NCBI GenBank assembly: GCA_902597175.1 | Contig: CACJWN010000004.1 | Location: forward strand, 38,501-102,500 | Length of the DNA: 64,000 nt | Direction: 5' to 3' | Origin: an uncultured Pelagibacteraceae bacterium | GTDB lineage: Bacteria; Pseudomonadota; Alphaproteobacteria; Pelagibacterales; Pelagibacteraceae | Shown: piece by piece, positions 19,860 to 28,634 of the stretch | Layout: each line of letters begins with the position of its first letter | How positions within the stretch are numbered: the first letter of the stretch is position 1 | Made by a program: the position numbers and the translations under genes | Notes under the pieces: model-generated | Databases searched by the model: none | Seen by the model: only the letters and a program-made list of their open reading frames with translations | Told to the model about the DNA's origin: nothing

Positions 19860-20765
19860 GTGAAGTTTAAAAATTCAATCATTACAGGAGGAGCTGGTTT
19901 TGTTGGTAGCAATTTAGTTGATCGACTAGTCAGTATCGGCCATAAGGTGATAGTTCTTGACAATTTTGTTTCAGGAAAAAAATCTAACTTATCTCATCAC
20001 AGTAAAAAGAATGTTAAAATCATAAAAATTGATATATCCGATAAAAACTTAGATAAGTACTTTAAAAAAGCAGATTATATATTTCATTTAGCAGCTCTTG
20101 CTCAAATAATACCAAGTTTTAAAGATCCAAATAAATATTTTAAGAATAATGTTATCGGCACTTTAAATGTTTTGAAGGCAGCAAAAGCAGTGAAAATCAA
20201 GAAATTGATTTATGCCGCCTCATCAAGCTGTTATGGTGCACCAAAAAAATTTCCAACTTCCGAAAAAGACAAAATAGATTTAAAACATCCTTACGCAGCG
20301 ACTAAATTTATTGGTGAGGAATTAGTAATGAGATATGCCTCAAAATTCAAAATGCCAAATATTTCTTTCAGATTTTTCAACGTGTACGGACCTAGATTAA
20401 ACGCATCAGGTCAATATAGTGCAGTTATAGGTAATTTTTTATCTCAGACTAAAACTAGAAAACCATTAACAGTAGTTGGTGATGGAAAACAAACTAGAGA
20501 TTTTATACATGTTGATGATTTAATAAATGCATTTATTCAAGTCATAAAAAGTAAATCGGTAAACAAGATTTATAATTTAGGATCAGGAAAAAGAACTTCG
20601 ATCAATACTATTGCCAAGATTTTTGGGGGTAAAAAAAAGTTTATTCCAATTAGGCCTGGTGAGCCAAAGAATTCTGTTGCAAACATTAAGAAGATCAAAA
20701 AAGAAATTAATTGGGAGCCAAAAATTTCTATTGAGCAGGGAATAAAGAATCTTTTAAGTAGTTAA
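19860..20765 (+). CDS. NAD-dependent nucleotide-sugar epimerase (extended SDR)
   Basis: This is a 301-residue extended SDR of the UDP-glucose/UDP-HexNAc 4-epimerase type. It has the Rossmann motif GGAGFVG (10-16), the SSSCYG segment near 121-126, and the catalytic Tyr145-x3-Lys149. The NVYGPR segment of this family is near 175. The start is GTG at 19860: an overlapping ATG two bases earlier is out of frame and stops at once. It likely acts with the dehydrogenase upstream. Its 3' end overlaps the opposing glycosyltransferase by four bases. Confidence 0.85.
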   Translation: MKFKNSIITGGAGFVGSNLVDRLVSIGHKVIVLDNFVSGKKSNLSHHSKKNVKIIKIDISDKNLDKYFKKADYIFHLAALAQIIPSFKDPNKYFKNNVIGTLNVLKAAKAVKIKKLIYAASSSCYGAPKKFPTSEKDKIDLKHPYAATKFIGEELVMRYASKFKMPNISFRFFNVYGPRLNASGQYSAVIGNFLSQTKTRKPLTVVGDGKQTRDFIHVDDLINAFIQVIKSKSVNKIYNLGSGKRTSINTIAKIFGGKKKFIPIRPGEPKNSVANIKKIKKEINWEPKISIEQGIKNLLSS

Positions 20766-21802
20766 TTTTTATTTATAATTTCAGAAATTTGTTTAAACAT
20801 ATTTTTTTCTAAAGGAAACTCATTTTTTCCAATGTCTTCTTGAATTTTCTCATAATTTTCAATGATATACTTAGAGATTTCCGAGAAAGAAGTAACGTCT
20901 CTTTTAGAAACAAAAATACCTTTTCTGCCCTTAATTATATGGGAAATATCCTCAAATATTAGAACAGGTCTTCTACGAGCAAGTGCTTCATCTACGACGT
21001 AAGGTTGGCCTTCAGTATACGACGGTAAAATTAAAATATTATGAAAATCATAAGCATCCATTAACTTTTTTCTGTCAGAAATATAACCTGGGAATTTAAT
21101 ATTAGGGTCATCTCCTATTATTGACTTAAATTTTTCCTGGAGTATGGAACTTTTAGCTTTTCCGATAATTGAAATTTCAGCCTCAAAATCTAATTTTCTA
21201 AACATTTCTAAAAACTCATAAATCCCCTTTTCAGGGTTTACTCTGGAGACGTTTAAAAATCTCACCTTATCTAATTTTGGTTTTTTTAAATTTTCAAACC
21301 AATTTTCATCTAGAGTAGATGATGAGATAACATAACCATTTTTTTTCTTATATAATCTATCGTGAAGAGCTATCACCGTTGCATTCGAAGTGACGATCAA
21401 ATACATTACATGATATATCCAAACTGACCATCTGCCTAATATAAATTTCCATTCTTCATGACCACTACTAATTAAATAAACAAATACCTTTTTTCTAAAA
21501 ATAAATAGAAACAAAAATGAAATAAAAGTATAGGGCGAAATAGTAATTATATAATATTTCGTATTTTTCTGTTTAAAAGTAGACAAAACAAAATAAATAA
21601 ATTGAATAATATTAGAAGCGACTTTAATTTTATTTAAGTTCAATTTATGATGCTCTCGAGTACTTGATTTTCTGACTATATACTCGACATTAAAATATCT
21701 GTTTAGACCTTCTGGGAGTATTTTAAAATTGTAATTTCTAGAAAAAAATTCATCATTTTCTTTTGAAACTTTTTCATTATTTAATACAACTAAATTATCC
21801 AT
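20762..21802 (-). CDS. glycosyltransferase (GT4-like, GT-B fold)
   Basis: In this 346-residue protein the C-terminal half looks like a GT4 donor domain: FLNVSRVNPEKGIYEF near 183, and LPSYTEGQPYVVDEALARRR near 255-275. An acidic residue (Glu262) stands where the first E of the E-x7-E motif is expected. The N-terminal acceptor half is not conserved enough to name a substrate. It converges on the epimerase gene, forming a small sugar cassette with it. It starts 44 bases before tRNA-Ser on the other strand. Confidence 0.75.
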   Translation of the reverse strand: MDNLVVLNNEKVSKENDEFFSRNYNFKILPEGLNRYFNVEYIVRKSSTREHHKLNLNKIKVASNIIQFIYFVLSTFKQKNTKYYIITISPYTFISFLFLFIFRKKVFVYLISSGHEEWKFILGRWSVWIYHVMYLIVTSNATVIALHDRLYKKKNGYVISSSTLDENWFENLKKPKLDKVRFLNVSRVNPEKGIYEFLEMFRKLDFEAEISIIGKAKSSILQEKFKSIIGDDPNIKFPGYISDRKKLMDAYDFHNILILPSYTEGQPYVVDEALARRRPVLIFEDISHIIKGRKGIFVSKRDVTSFSEISKYIIENYEKIQEDIGKNEFPLEKNMFKQISEIINKN

Positions 21803-21846
21803 TCGATTTTATAACTTAAATACTATAAAAAAAAAGATATAGATTT

Positions 21847-21936
21847 GGAGAGGTGGCCGAGTGGTTGAAGGCGCACGCTTGGAAAGCGTGTAAACGGGAA
21901 ACCGTTTCGAGGGTTCGAATCCCTCTCTCTCCGCCA
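21847..21936 (+). tRNA. tRNA-Ser (anticodon GGA)
   Basis: This is a 90-base class II cloverleaf with the long variable arm typical of serine tRNAs. The acceptor GGAGAGG pairs with TCTCTCC (one G-T), and the D loop holds GTGG. The anticodon loop TTGGAAA sits on a CACGC/GCGTG stem. The variable arm ACGG...CCGT, a canonical TTCGAAT T loop, discriminator G and an encoded CCA follow. It reads UCC and UCU. It stands alone between minus-strand genes. Confidence 0.97.
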
Positions 21937-22015
21937 TGAGTTTAGTTAAACTTATTATCCACATTCAACTTAAAAGAGTCTTAATATTAATCCTCGAATC
22001 GATTAAATTATTTAT

Positions 22016-22047
22016 AAGGGCAGTGGAGGGAGACTGAAGCTGCCTTT
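22016..22047. other. 8-bp hairpin between tRNA-Ser and the NlpC/P60 gene
   Basis: AAGGGCAG (22016-22023) pairs with CTGCCTTT (22040-22047), one pair being G-T, around a purine-rich 16-base loop. The local G+C is well above the surroundings. It lies 79 bases after tRNA-Ser and five bases beyond the stop of the minus-strand peptidase gene. On the plus strand it is followed by GCC then TTTT, a poor but possible terminator; on the minus strand no T run follows. It may be a terminator or part of a small RNA. Confidence 0.4.
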
Positions 22048-22052
22048 GCCTT

Positions 22053-22793
22053 TTATAGCCTTTTAATTCCTATCACCTTTAATTTAGCAGTTTTTTCAAT
22101 CCTCTTAATTGTTTGATTAATTCCCATAATAACAGTTTTTTTCATAGGACCGTAAGCATGAATAAGTTTTTTATTCGAAATGGCCAAAGCGACGTGACCT
22201 TTCCAAAATATAATATCATTCCTTTTGATGTCTTTAAATTTAACATTTTTTTTTAAGTATCTGACTTGATCTTTGGCATCTCTGGGACAAAATTTATTAT
22301 TAAAATTCAAAAATATTTGTATTAAACCCGAACAATCAATTCCTTTAAAAGATTTGCCTCCCCATTTGTATTTTGTATTTTTGAAAATACTTATTTTTTT
22401 AAATGGATTTTTTTCAACATATGAAATTGATTTTAAATCATTTTTATGAATCCAGCCTTTTAAAAATTTTAAAAAATTATTTTTCTTCTCTAAGACTTTT
22501 ATTTTTGAACCAAAAGGCATTATATTTACCCTTTTATGTTTATTAGGCAATCTATAAATATTTGCTTTTAAAACGCTGACTTTATGGCTTGGTTTTAAAA
22601 ATTCGGAAAAATTTTTATTTTGAATGTAACCCTTATAGCCGTCTTCATTGATCTTAATTTTAAGCCATCTACCATACCTTTTAAATATTGAAAAACTTTC
22701 ACCATAAAGCATTTGAGTTACTACCTCTGATTTCGTCGATGGCTTTTTATATAGGTTTATCAAAGAATAACTGTTAGATAGGTTTTTAGTCAT
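22053..22793 (-). CDS. SH3-domain NlpC/P60 peptidoglycan endopeptidase
   Basis: Cysteine peptidases of this family cut the stem peptide between D-Glu (or gamma-linked residues) and the dibasic amino acid. In 246 residues there are two bacterial SH3-like segments (about 10-65 and 70-125), then the catalytic domain. Catalytic Cys154 is in GIDCSGL, His200 in KGHVALAIS, and the third polar residue is His212. No signal peptide is visible, which suits a cytosolic role on imported muropeptides. The gene overlaps the end of the AmpG-like permease by eight bases, so a shared job in peptidoglycan recycling is likely (inference). Confidence 0.87.
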   Translation of the reverse strand: MTKNLSNSYSLINLYKKPSTKSEVVTQMLYGESFSIFKRYGRWLKIKINEDGYKGYIQNKNFSEFLKPSHKVSVLKANIYRLPNKHKRVNIMPFGSKIKVLEKKNNFLKFLKGWIHKNDLKSISYVEKNPFKKISIFKNTKYKWGGKSFKGIDCSGLIQIFLNFNNKFCPRDAKDQVRYLKKNVKFKDIKRNDIIFWKGHVALAISNKKLIHAYGPMKKTVIMGINQTIKRIEKTAKLKVIGIKRL

Positions 22794-24159
22794 TTAACTT
22801 TAGCTTATCTTTAATCATGTAGAGAAATATAAGAGAAGGTATTACCATTATAGCAGTCAGTATAAAGAATATGCCCCAATCACCATTTAACCAGTCGACT
22901 AAAGCCCCGGATGAGGCGGCTAGCGTTGTCCTACCTGCTGTACCTATTGATGCAAGAAGCGCATATTGAGTAGCCGTATAAGTTCTATCAACTAACATTG
23001 AAATAAAAGCTACAAATGCAACAGTCGCAAATGCTGCTGCCATATCATCGAATATTACTGCTATTGCAAATAGTAATTCAGACTTTCCATACCAAGCTAA
23101 TAGAGAGAATAATAAATTTGTTGAAGCCATTAGTATACCTGAGACAAACATTGCTTTAATTACACCTGAACGAATAGCAAATAATCCCCCTAATAAAGTA
23201 AAGATTACTGTGGTTATCCAACCTAAACCTTTTGAATAAAGTGCTATATCAGATTTGGTGAATCCTATTTCTTTGTAGAAGATAACAGACATTCTGCCTA
23301 AAAAAGCTTCACCTATTTTAAATAAAAACACAAAGCCAAGAATTGCTATAGCTATATTAAAACCGTTTTTTTTAAAAAAACTAATCACAGGACCAATCAC
23401 TGTTCCAGTCAACCAAGCAATAATTTTTGTGACTAAGTTAGGAGATCCTAACTTATCTTGTATCATTTTATCAGTAAGTCTTTGACTTTCTTTTCTATCA
23501 GTTGGTTGAGGTTCATTAACAAAAAGAAGACCAATATTAAAAGCTATTATAACAATTCCTAAAACTAAAAATGTTGTTTGCCAGTAATTTTCAAAACCTG
23601 CTTGCTGAAAAAATTCGGCTGCATTAAGGGCTACTACTCCGCCTAATTTATACCCAGTCCACCAACCGACTACAGCCATTGCAGCACCAGCCTGCATTGA
23701 TTTACCCTCGTGTTCACCAATTTGCTCAATTCTTAAAGCATCAACAGTTATATCTTGTGTAGCAGATGCAATTGCAATAATTAGTCCAATACTAATTACC
23801 AATGCTAAATTTACAGTCGGATTTATTAAACTCCAACAAACTAAACTAATTAAAATTATAGTCTGCATAGTTATTATCCATCCACGTCTATGACCAACTT
23901 TTTCAGTTAACCAAGGAATTCTAATTCTATCTATAATTGGAGCCCACAAGTAATTAAAAGCATAAACAGCAAAAATCAGACCTGCCCAACCTATAGTACT
24001 CCTACTTAAACCATCTTCTTTTAACCAAAGACTTAAACTACTACCTATGATAACCCATGGAAAACCACTAATAGCACCAAGAAGTAAAATTTTGATCATT
24101 CTACGATCAAAATAAACTTTAAAAGTTTCAGCAAATGATTGTTTTTTGTATATATCCAT
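22786..24159 (-). CDS. ampG: AmpG-like muropeptide permease (MFS)
   Basis: This 457-residue integral membrane protein has about 12-14 hydrophobic helices. The N-terminal half has the AmpG/SLC33-type sequence: GFPWVIIGSSLSLWLKEDG near 31-49, and the ATQDITVDALRIE segment near 132-144, a family hallmark. AmpG imports anhydro-muropeptides into the cytoplasm. Here it is coupled to an NlpC/P60 peptidase that could trim them. It sits three bases downstream of trkH. Other sugar-lipid or acetyl-CoA transporters share this fold, so the substrate is inferred. Confidence 0.83.
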   Translation of the reverse strand: MDIYKKQSFAETFKVYFDRRMIKILLLGAISGFPWVIIGSSLSLWLKEDGLSRSTIGWAGLIFAVYAFNYLWAPIIDRIRIPWLTEKVGHRRGWIITMQTIILISLVCWSLINPTVNLALVISIGLIIAIASATQDITVDALRIEQIGEHEGKSMQAGAAMAVVGWWTGYKLGGVVALNAAEFFQQAGFENYWQTTFLVLGIVIIAFNIGLLFVNEPQPTDRKESQRLTDKMIQDKLGSPNLVTKIIAWLTGTVIGPVISFFKKNGFNIAIAILGFVFLFKIGEAFLGRMSVIFYKEIGFTKSDIALYSKGLGWITTVIFTLLGGLFAIRSGVIKAMFVSGILMASTNLLFSLLAWYGKSELLFAIAVIFDDMAAAFATVAFVAFISMLVDRTYTATQYALLASIGTAGRTTLAASSGALVDWLNGDWGIFFILTAIMVIPSLIFLYMIKDKLKLND

Positions 24160-24162
24160 AAT

Positions 24163-25611
24163 TTAATTTCTCCAAAAAGATGGAAAAAATAGAACCAAGA
24201 CAGCAAAAAGTTCTAGTCTTCCTAATAACATCCCAACTGACAAAATCCATTTTGATATATCGGGTATATCTTTATAATTTCCATTTGGTCCAATTACATC
24301 TCCTAATCCAGGACCAACATTTGAAATCGAACTAGCTGCCCCAGAAATTGATGTTATAAAATCTAAACCACTAATTGATAACAACATTGCTATAATTAAA
24401 AAAATAAATAAGAATGTAAAAATAAAAATTATGACTGAATTAATGAAATTATCTGATATTTTTTGATTATTGTATTTTGTGATTATTACGCTATTTGGTG
24501 AAATAAGTCTTTTAATTTGATTTTTTAAAAATATTAATAACATTTGTAATCTAAAAATTTTTATTCCACATGCTGTTGATCCAGCACATCCACCAATAAA
24601 CATTAAAAGCAAGAAAAAAACTAGAGAAAATTTTCCCCAAAGACCAAAATCATCTGTTACATAGCCAGTTCCAGATAAAATTGAAATTACGTTAAAAGAG
24701 GAAATTCTAACTTTGTCAAAAATACTACTTTCGTAATTAATAATTAAAAGATAAAGAAACATAATTATTGTAGAGATTGTCAGTAAATATACTAAACCTT
24801 TAATTTGAACATCTTGAAAAAACACGCTTTTATTTCCTTGAACAAATTTTAAGTAAGAAATAAAAGGAATGCTACCTAAAATAATAAAAATACTTGCAAC
24901 TATTTCAATATTTGAATTATTAAAAAAACCAATCGACTCATTGTGTGTTGAAAAACCACCTGTGGCAATTGTTGTCATCGAATGACTTACACTATCAAAT
25001 ATTGACATACCAAAAGTCCAATAAAAAAAACCGCAAAGAAATGTAAGGATGATATAAGTAGAAATAATTATAGCTGCAACTTCAATTGTACGAGGTAAAA
25101 TTTTTTCAGTACTATCTGGACCTTCCATTTTAAATAGTTGCATGCCTCCAACCTTTAGAAGTGGTAAAATCGTAATTGCCATGACGACTATTCCTATGCC
25201 ACCCAACCATTGCATTATAGCTCTCCATAACAGTATACTTTTTGGACTATTATCTAAATCAGATATAATTGTAGCCCCAGTGGTTGTAATTCCAGACATG
25301 CTTTCAAAAAATGCCTCGCTTAAACTAAAATCTTGTGAAGATAATAAAAAAGGTAAACTTCCAAAAGTTGCAACCATAACCCATGCTAAAGATGAAAATA
25401 AAAAGGTTTGCCTCAAATTTAATTTAAATTCTTTCTCGAGATTAGCTAATACAAATAAAACTCCTATAAAAATTGTTACAAATGAGGACGATATAAAGCT
25501 ATGACTACCTTCTTTTAGGATTACCTGCAAAGCGTAAGGTGCCAACATAGATCCACCTAAAACAATTAATAATATGCCTATTAAAAAAAAAACTGTTTTG
25601 TTTGTAGCCAT
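24163..25611 (-). CDS. trkH: potassium uptake protein TrkH
   Basis: This is the membrane pore subunit of the Trk K+ uptake system, built from four M1-P-M2 repeats. Over 482 residues the selectivity-filter loops are visible: SGITTTGAT, TIATGGFSTH, SGTGYVTDD and SSISNVGPGLG. The segment GCAGSTACGIKIFRLQ before the last repeats is typical of the family. The TrkA regulatory subunit is not in this window. It is the first gene of a minus-strand run with ampG and the NlpC/P60 gene, divergent from lysK. Confidence 0.94.
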   Translation of the reverse strand: MATNKTVFFLIGILLIVLGGSMLAPYALQVILKEGSHSFISSSFVTIFIGVLFVLANLEKEFKLNLRQTFLFSSLAWVMVATFGSLPFLLSSQDFSLSEAFFESMSGITTTGATIISDLDNSPKSILLWRAIMQWLGGIGIVVMAITILPLLKVGGMQLFKMEGPDSTEKILPRTIEVAAIIISTYIILTFLCGFFYWTFGMSIFDSVSHSMTTIATGGFSTHNESIGFFNNSNIEIVASIFIILGSIPFISYLKFVQGNKSVFFQDVQIKGLVYLLTISTIIMFLYLLIINYESSIFDKVRISSFNVISILSGTGYVTDDFGLWGKFSLVFFLLLMFIGGCAGSTACGIKIFRLQMLLIFLKNQIKRLISPNSVIITKYNNQKISDNFINSVIIFIFTFLFIFLIIAMLLSISGLDFITSISGAASSISNVGPGLGDVIGPNGNYKDIPDISKWILSVGMLLGRLELFAVLVLFFPSFWRN

Positions 25612-25621
25612 TAAAATTGAG

Positions 25622-25635
25622 ACTATTTAAATAGT
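25622..25635. repeat. 14-bp perfect palindrome in the trkH-lysK spacer
   Basis: ACTATTTAAATAGT is its own reverse complement. It lies 11 bases upstream of the trkH start codon in the 93-base divergent spacer. It may be an operator for trkH or chance, since ten of its 14 bases are A/T-only core sequence. Confidence 0.3.
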
Positions 25636-25704
25636 TCTAAAATTCAACTTAATATCATACAATTATAACTGTATTTTGCGTATAAAATTTAATAAACCTT
25701 ATTT

Positions 25705-27267
25705 ATGCTCGATATCAACTTAATTCAATCAACCTCTTCTTGGCCTTTTGTCGAAGTTAGGAAGCTTTTAAAAGACAGAAAAGAATTAATAAAGAAGAAG
25801 AATAAAATCACTTTTCAAACAGGTTACGGACCTAGCGGATTACCTCATATAGGAACTTTTGGTGAAGTTGCAAGAACCACTATGATGATAAATGCCCTAA
25901 ACCACATAAAAAAAATTGATCACGAACTTATTACTTTTTCGGATGACATGGATGGGTTAAGAAAGGTTCCAGATAATATTCCCAACGATGAAGTACTTAA
26001 AAAAAATTTAGGCAAACCTCTCACTTCAATACCTGACCCTTTTCAAAAATTTAATAGTTTCGGTGAACATAATAATGAAATGCTCAAAGAGTTTTTGAAA
26101 AAGTTTAAATTTAATTTTAATTTTCAAAGCTCAACTGAAAATTATAAAAAAGGAACATTCAACCATTCTTTAATGAGAGTCTTAGAAAAATACGAAGAAA
26201 TAATGGATATTATTTTACCAACTCTAAGAGATGAGAGACGAAAAACTTATTGTCCTTTTTTACCAATTTGTCCAAAAACAGGTAAAGTTCTTGAGATACC
26301 TTTATCAAGTATGAATAAAAAAACTGGTAAAGTGGTGTTTGATAACAATGGTGAAAAGATTGAAACGAACATACTAGATGGAAATTGCAAATTACAATGG
26401 AAAGTTGACTGGGCAATGAGGTGGTTTACTTTTGATATTGATTTTGAAATGTATGGCAAAGATTTAACCGAAAGCGCAATACTATCAAATAAGATCTGTC
26501 GTGCTTTAGGCAAAATTCCACCTAATGGATTTGCTTATGAATTATTTTTGGATGAAAAGGGTGAAAAAATTTCTAAATCTAAGGGAAACGGAATTTCTAT
26601 CGAACAATGGCTGAGGTATGCATCACCTGAAAGCCTAGCACTATATATGTACCCAAATCCCAAAAGAGCTAAGAAACTTTACTCAGAAGTAGTTCCAAAA
26701 ACAGTCGATGAATACCTAATCTGTATTGAAAAATATCCAACGCAAGAATTAAAAGATAGATTATTAAACCCCGCGTGGCACGTCCATAATGGTAAACCAC
26801 CAGCTGAGAAAATTATTATGCCCTTTTCAATGCTATTAAACTTGGTAGGTTCAAGTAATGCTGATAACAAAGAAATACTCTGGAAATTTGTAAATAGATT
26901 TCATAAAGAAATAAATCCAAAAGAACATAAAATTTTTGACGAACTAACTGAATATGCAATAAATTATTTTAAAGATAAAGTTGAACCTAATAAAAAATTC
27001 AAAAAACCAAATTTAAAAGAAAAAAAAGCTTTAGAAAATTTAGTTTTAAAATTAAAGAAATTAGATCAGTCATTAGAACCAGAAGAAATTCAAACACACG
27101 TTTATACAGTTGGAAAAGAAAACGGGTATGAGAAAAATTTAAGAGATTGGTTTAAATTAATTTATGAGGTAGTATTTGGTGAGGCGAATGGACCAAGAAT
27201 GGGATTTTTTATAAGTTTTTTTGGACTTAATGAAACAATTGAGTTAATAAACAATAAACTAAAATAA
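25705..27267 (+). CDS. lysK: lysine-tRNA ligase, class I
   Basis: This charges tRNA-Lys with a class I Rossmann catalytic core, the archaeal-type enzyme that replaces class II LysRS in many alphaproteobacteria. In 520 residues the HIGH-like motif is PSGLPHIG (43-50), and the KMSKS-like motif is KISKSKG near 288-294. The C-terminal helical anticodon-binding domain follows. No class II LysRS appears in the window. The final TAATG shares a base with the pyrD start. Confidence 0.95.
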   Translation: MLDINLIQSTSSWPFVEVRKLLKDRKELIKKKNKITFQTGYGPSGLPHIGTFGEVARTTMMINALNHIKKIDHELITFSDDMDGLRKVPDNIPNDEVLKKNLGKPLTSIPDPFQKFNSFGEHNNEMLKEFLKKFKFNFNFQSSTENYKKGTFNHSLMRVLEKYEEIMDIILPTLRDERRKTYCPFLPICPKTGKVLEIPLSSMNKKTGKVVFDNNGEKIETNILDGNCKLQWKVDWAMRWFTFDIDFEMYGKDLTESAILSNKICRALGKIPPNGFAYELFLDEKGEKISKSKGNGISIEQWLRYASPESLALYMYPNPKRAKKLYSEVVPKTVDEYLICIEKYPTQELKDRLLNPAWHVHNGKPPAEKIIMPFSMLLNLVGSSNADNKEILWKFVNRFHKEINPKEHKIFDELTEYAINYFKDKVEPNKKFKKPNLKEKKALENLVLKLKKLDQSLEPEEIQTHVYTVGKENGYEKNLRDWFKLIYEVVFGEANGPRMGFFISFFGLNETIELINNKLK

Positions 27268-28313
27268 TGTTTTCGAAACTTAAACCTTTCATTTTTTCCC
27301 TTGATCCAGAGGTAGCACATGATTTAGCTATTCAATCTCTCAAATTTAATATTTTACCAAAAAGTATTTTTAGTGTTGAAAAAGAGGAACTTCTTGAAAC
27401 TGAGTTACTTAATGAGAGAATACCTAATCCCATAGGTTTAGCTGCTGGATTTGATAAAAGCGCTGAAGTTTACAATTCTTTATTCAAACTAGGTTATGGT
27501 TTTGTTGAGGTTGGAACAATCACACCAAAAAGACAACTTGGCAATCCTAAGCCAAGAGTTTTTAGACTTGAGAAAGAACAAGCTCTTATCAACAGACTTG
27601 GATTTAATAATCATGGGTCTGAAATAGTTTCAAAGAGAATAGAAGAAAATTTACCTAGTGGTTTTTTGGGGATTAATGTTGGACCAAACAAAGAAACTAA
27701 AAATAAAGAAGATGATTATTATATATGTTTATCTAAGTTAGCGGCTTATGCAGGTTATTTAACAATTAATATTTCTTCACCAAATACAGAAGGATTAAGA
27801 GATTTCCATAATCAGAAAGAGCTTGAAAAATTACTCAATGGTATCAGCAAAATAAAAAAAGATAAAAATATTACAAAACCTATTGTTGTAAAACTTTCTC
27901 CAGATATTAATGACAATGAAATCAGCAATATATTAGAATTAATTAATAAATATGGAGTCAATGGTATAATTGTTTCAAACACGACTGACAGTAATCGTGA
28001 AAATTTGACTGATGGCAAAAAGAGTGAGGTCGGAGGACTTTCCGGACAACCATTAAGAGATCTTTCTACAAAGCTAATAAAAAGATTCTACAGAGAAACA
28101 AAAGGCAAAATACAAATTATAGGTGTAGGTGGCGTAGACTCTGGTCAAGCCGCATTCGAAAAAATTAGCGTAGGCGCAAACGCTGTGCAATTGTATACTG
28201 GTATGGTCTATAAGGGCCCAGGAGTAGTTAAAGATATCAAAAAAGAGTTGATTTCAATTTTAAAAAAAGAGAATCTTAAAAATATAGGAGAAGCAGTAGG
28301 AATTAACGCTTGA
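27267..28313 (+). CDS. pyrD: dihydroorotate dehydrogenase (quinone), class 2
   Basis: This FMN enzyme oxidises dihydroorotate to orotate in pyrimidine synthesis and passes electrons to ubiquinone at the membrane. The 348 residues include the short N-terminal helical membrane-associating region. The signature segments GLAAGFDK and GFVEVGTITP follow, and the catalytic serine of class 2 enzymes is in NISSPNTEGLR near 175. FMN-phosphate loops follow near the C-terminus (GVGGV, VQLYTGMVYKGP). Its TGA overlaps a promoter-like -35 box for rpmB. Confidence 0.96.
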   Translation: MFSKLKPFIFSLDPEVAHDLAIQSLKFNILPKSIFSVEKEELLETELLNERIPNPIGLAAGFDKSAEVYNSLFKLGYGFVEVGTITPKRQLGNPKPRVFRLEKEQALINRLGFNNHGSEIVSKRIEENLPSGFLGINVGPNKETKNKEDDYYICLSKLAAYAGYLTINISSPNTEGLRDFHNQKELEKLLNGISKIKKDKNITKPIVVKLSPDINDNEISNILELINKYGVNGIIVSNTTDSNRENLTDGKKSEVGGLSGQPLRDLSTKLIKRFYRETKGKIQIIGVGGVDSGQAAFEKISVGANAVQLYTGMVYKGPGVVKDIKKELISILKKENLKNIGEAVGINA

Positions 28314-28338
28314 CCGTCATCATCACTGCACTTATATA
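28310..28338 (+). promoter_or_regulatory. candidate promoter for rpmB
   Basis: TTGACC (28310-28315) and TATATA (28333-28338) are exactly 17 bases apart. The -35 box overlaps the pyrD stop codon. It ends 16 bases before the rpmB ATG, giving a predicted leader of about 10 bases. An AGGA at 28344-28347 could then act as ribosome binding site only if transcription starts early. Confidence 0.5.
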
Positions 28339-28354
28339 GCTGTAGGAAATTCAT

Positions 28355-28633
28355 ATGTCAAAAAAATGCGAGTTAACAGGGATATCACCTTTAAAAGGTC
28401 ACAACGTAAGTCATGCCAAAAATAAAACTAAGCGTAGGTTCTTGCCAAATTTAAAAAAAGTAACTTTTAGAAGCGATATTTTGAAAAAAAATATTAAATT
28501 AAACGTAGCTAATGCTGCTTTGAGAACAGTTGATTTTAAAGGTGGACTTGATAAATTTTTAATTTCCGCAAAAAACGCAAAACTTTCAAAAAAAGTCAGA
28601 AAAATCAAAGCTTCTATCTCAGCTAAATCATAG
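28355..28633 (+). CDS. rpmB: 50S ribosomal protein L28
   Basis: This 92-residue basic protein starts with MSKKCELTG and carries the L28 signature GHNVSHAKNKTKRRFLPNL. The conserved LRTVDFKGG segment follows. It has only the first of the zinc cysteines seen in some L28 versions, so it is probably the zinc-free type. Its length fits the longer alphaproteobacterial form. It is one base ahead of the transporter gene. Confidence 0.97.
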   Translation: MSKKCELTGISPLKGHNVSHAKNKTKRRFLPNLKKVTFRSDILKKNIKLNVANAALRTVDFKGGLDKFLISAKNAKLSKKVRKIKASISAKS

Positions 28634-28634
28634 A

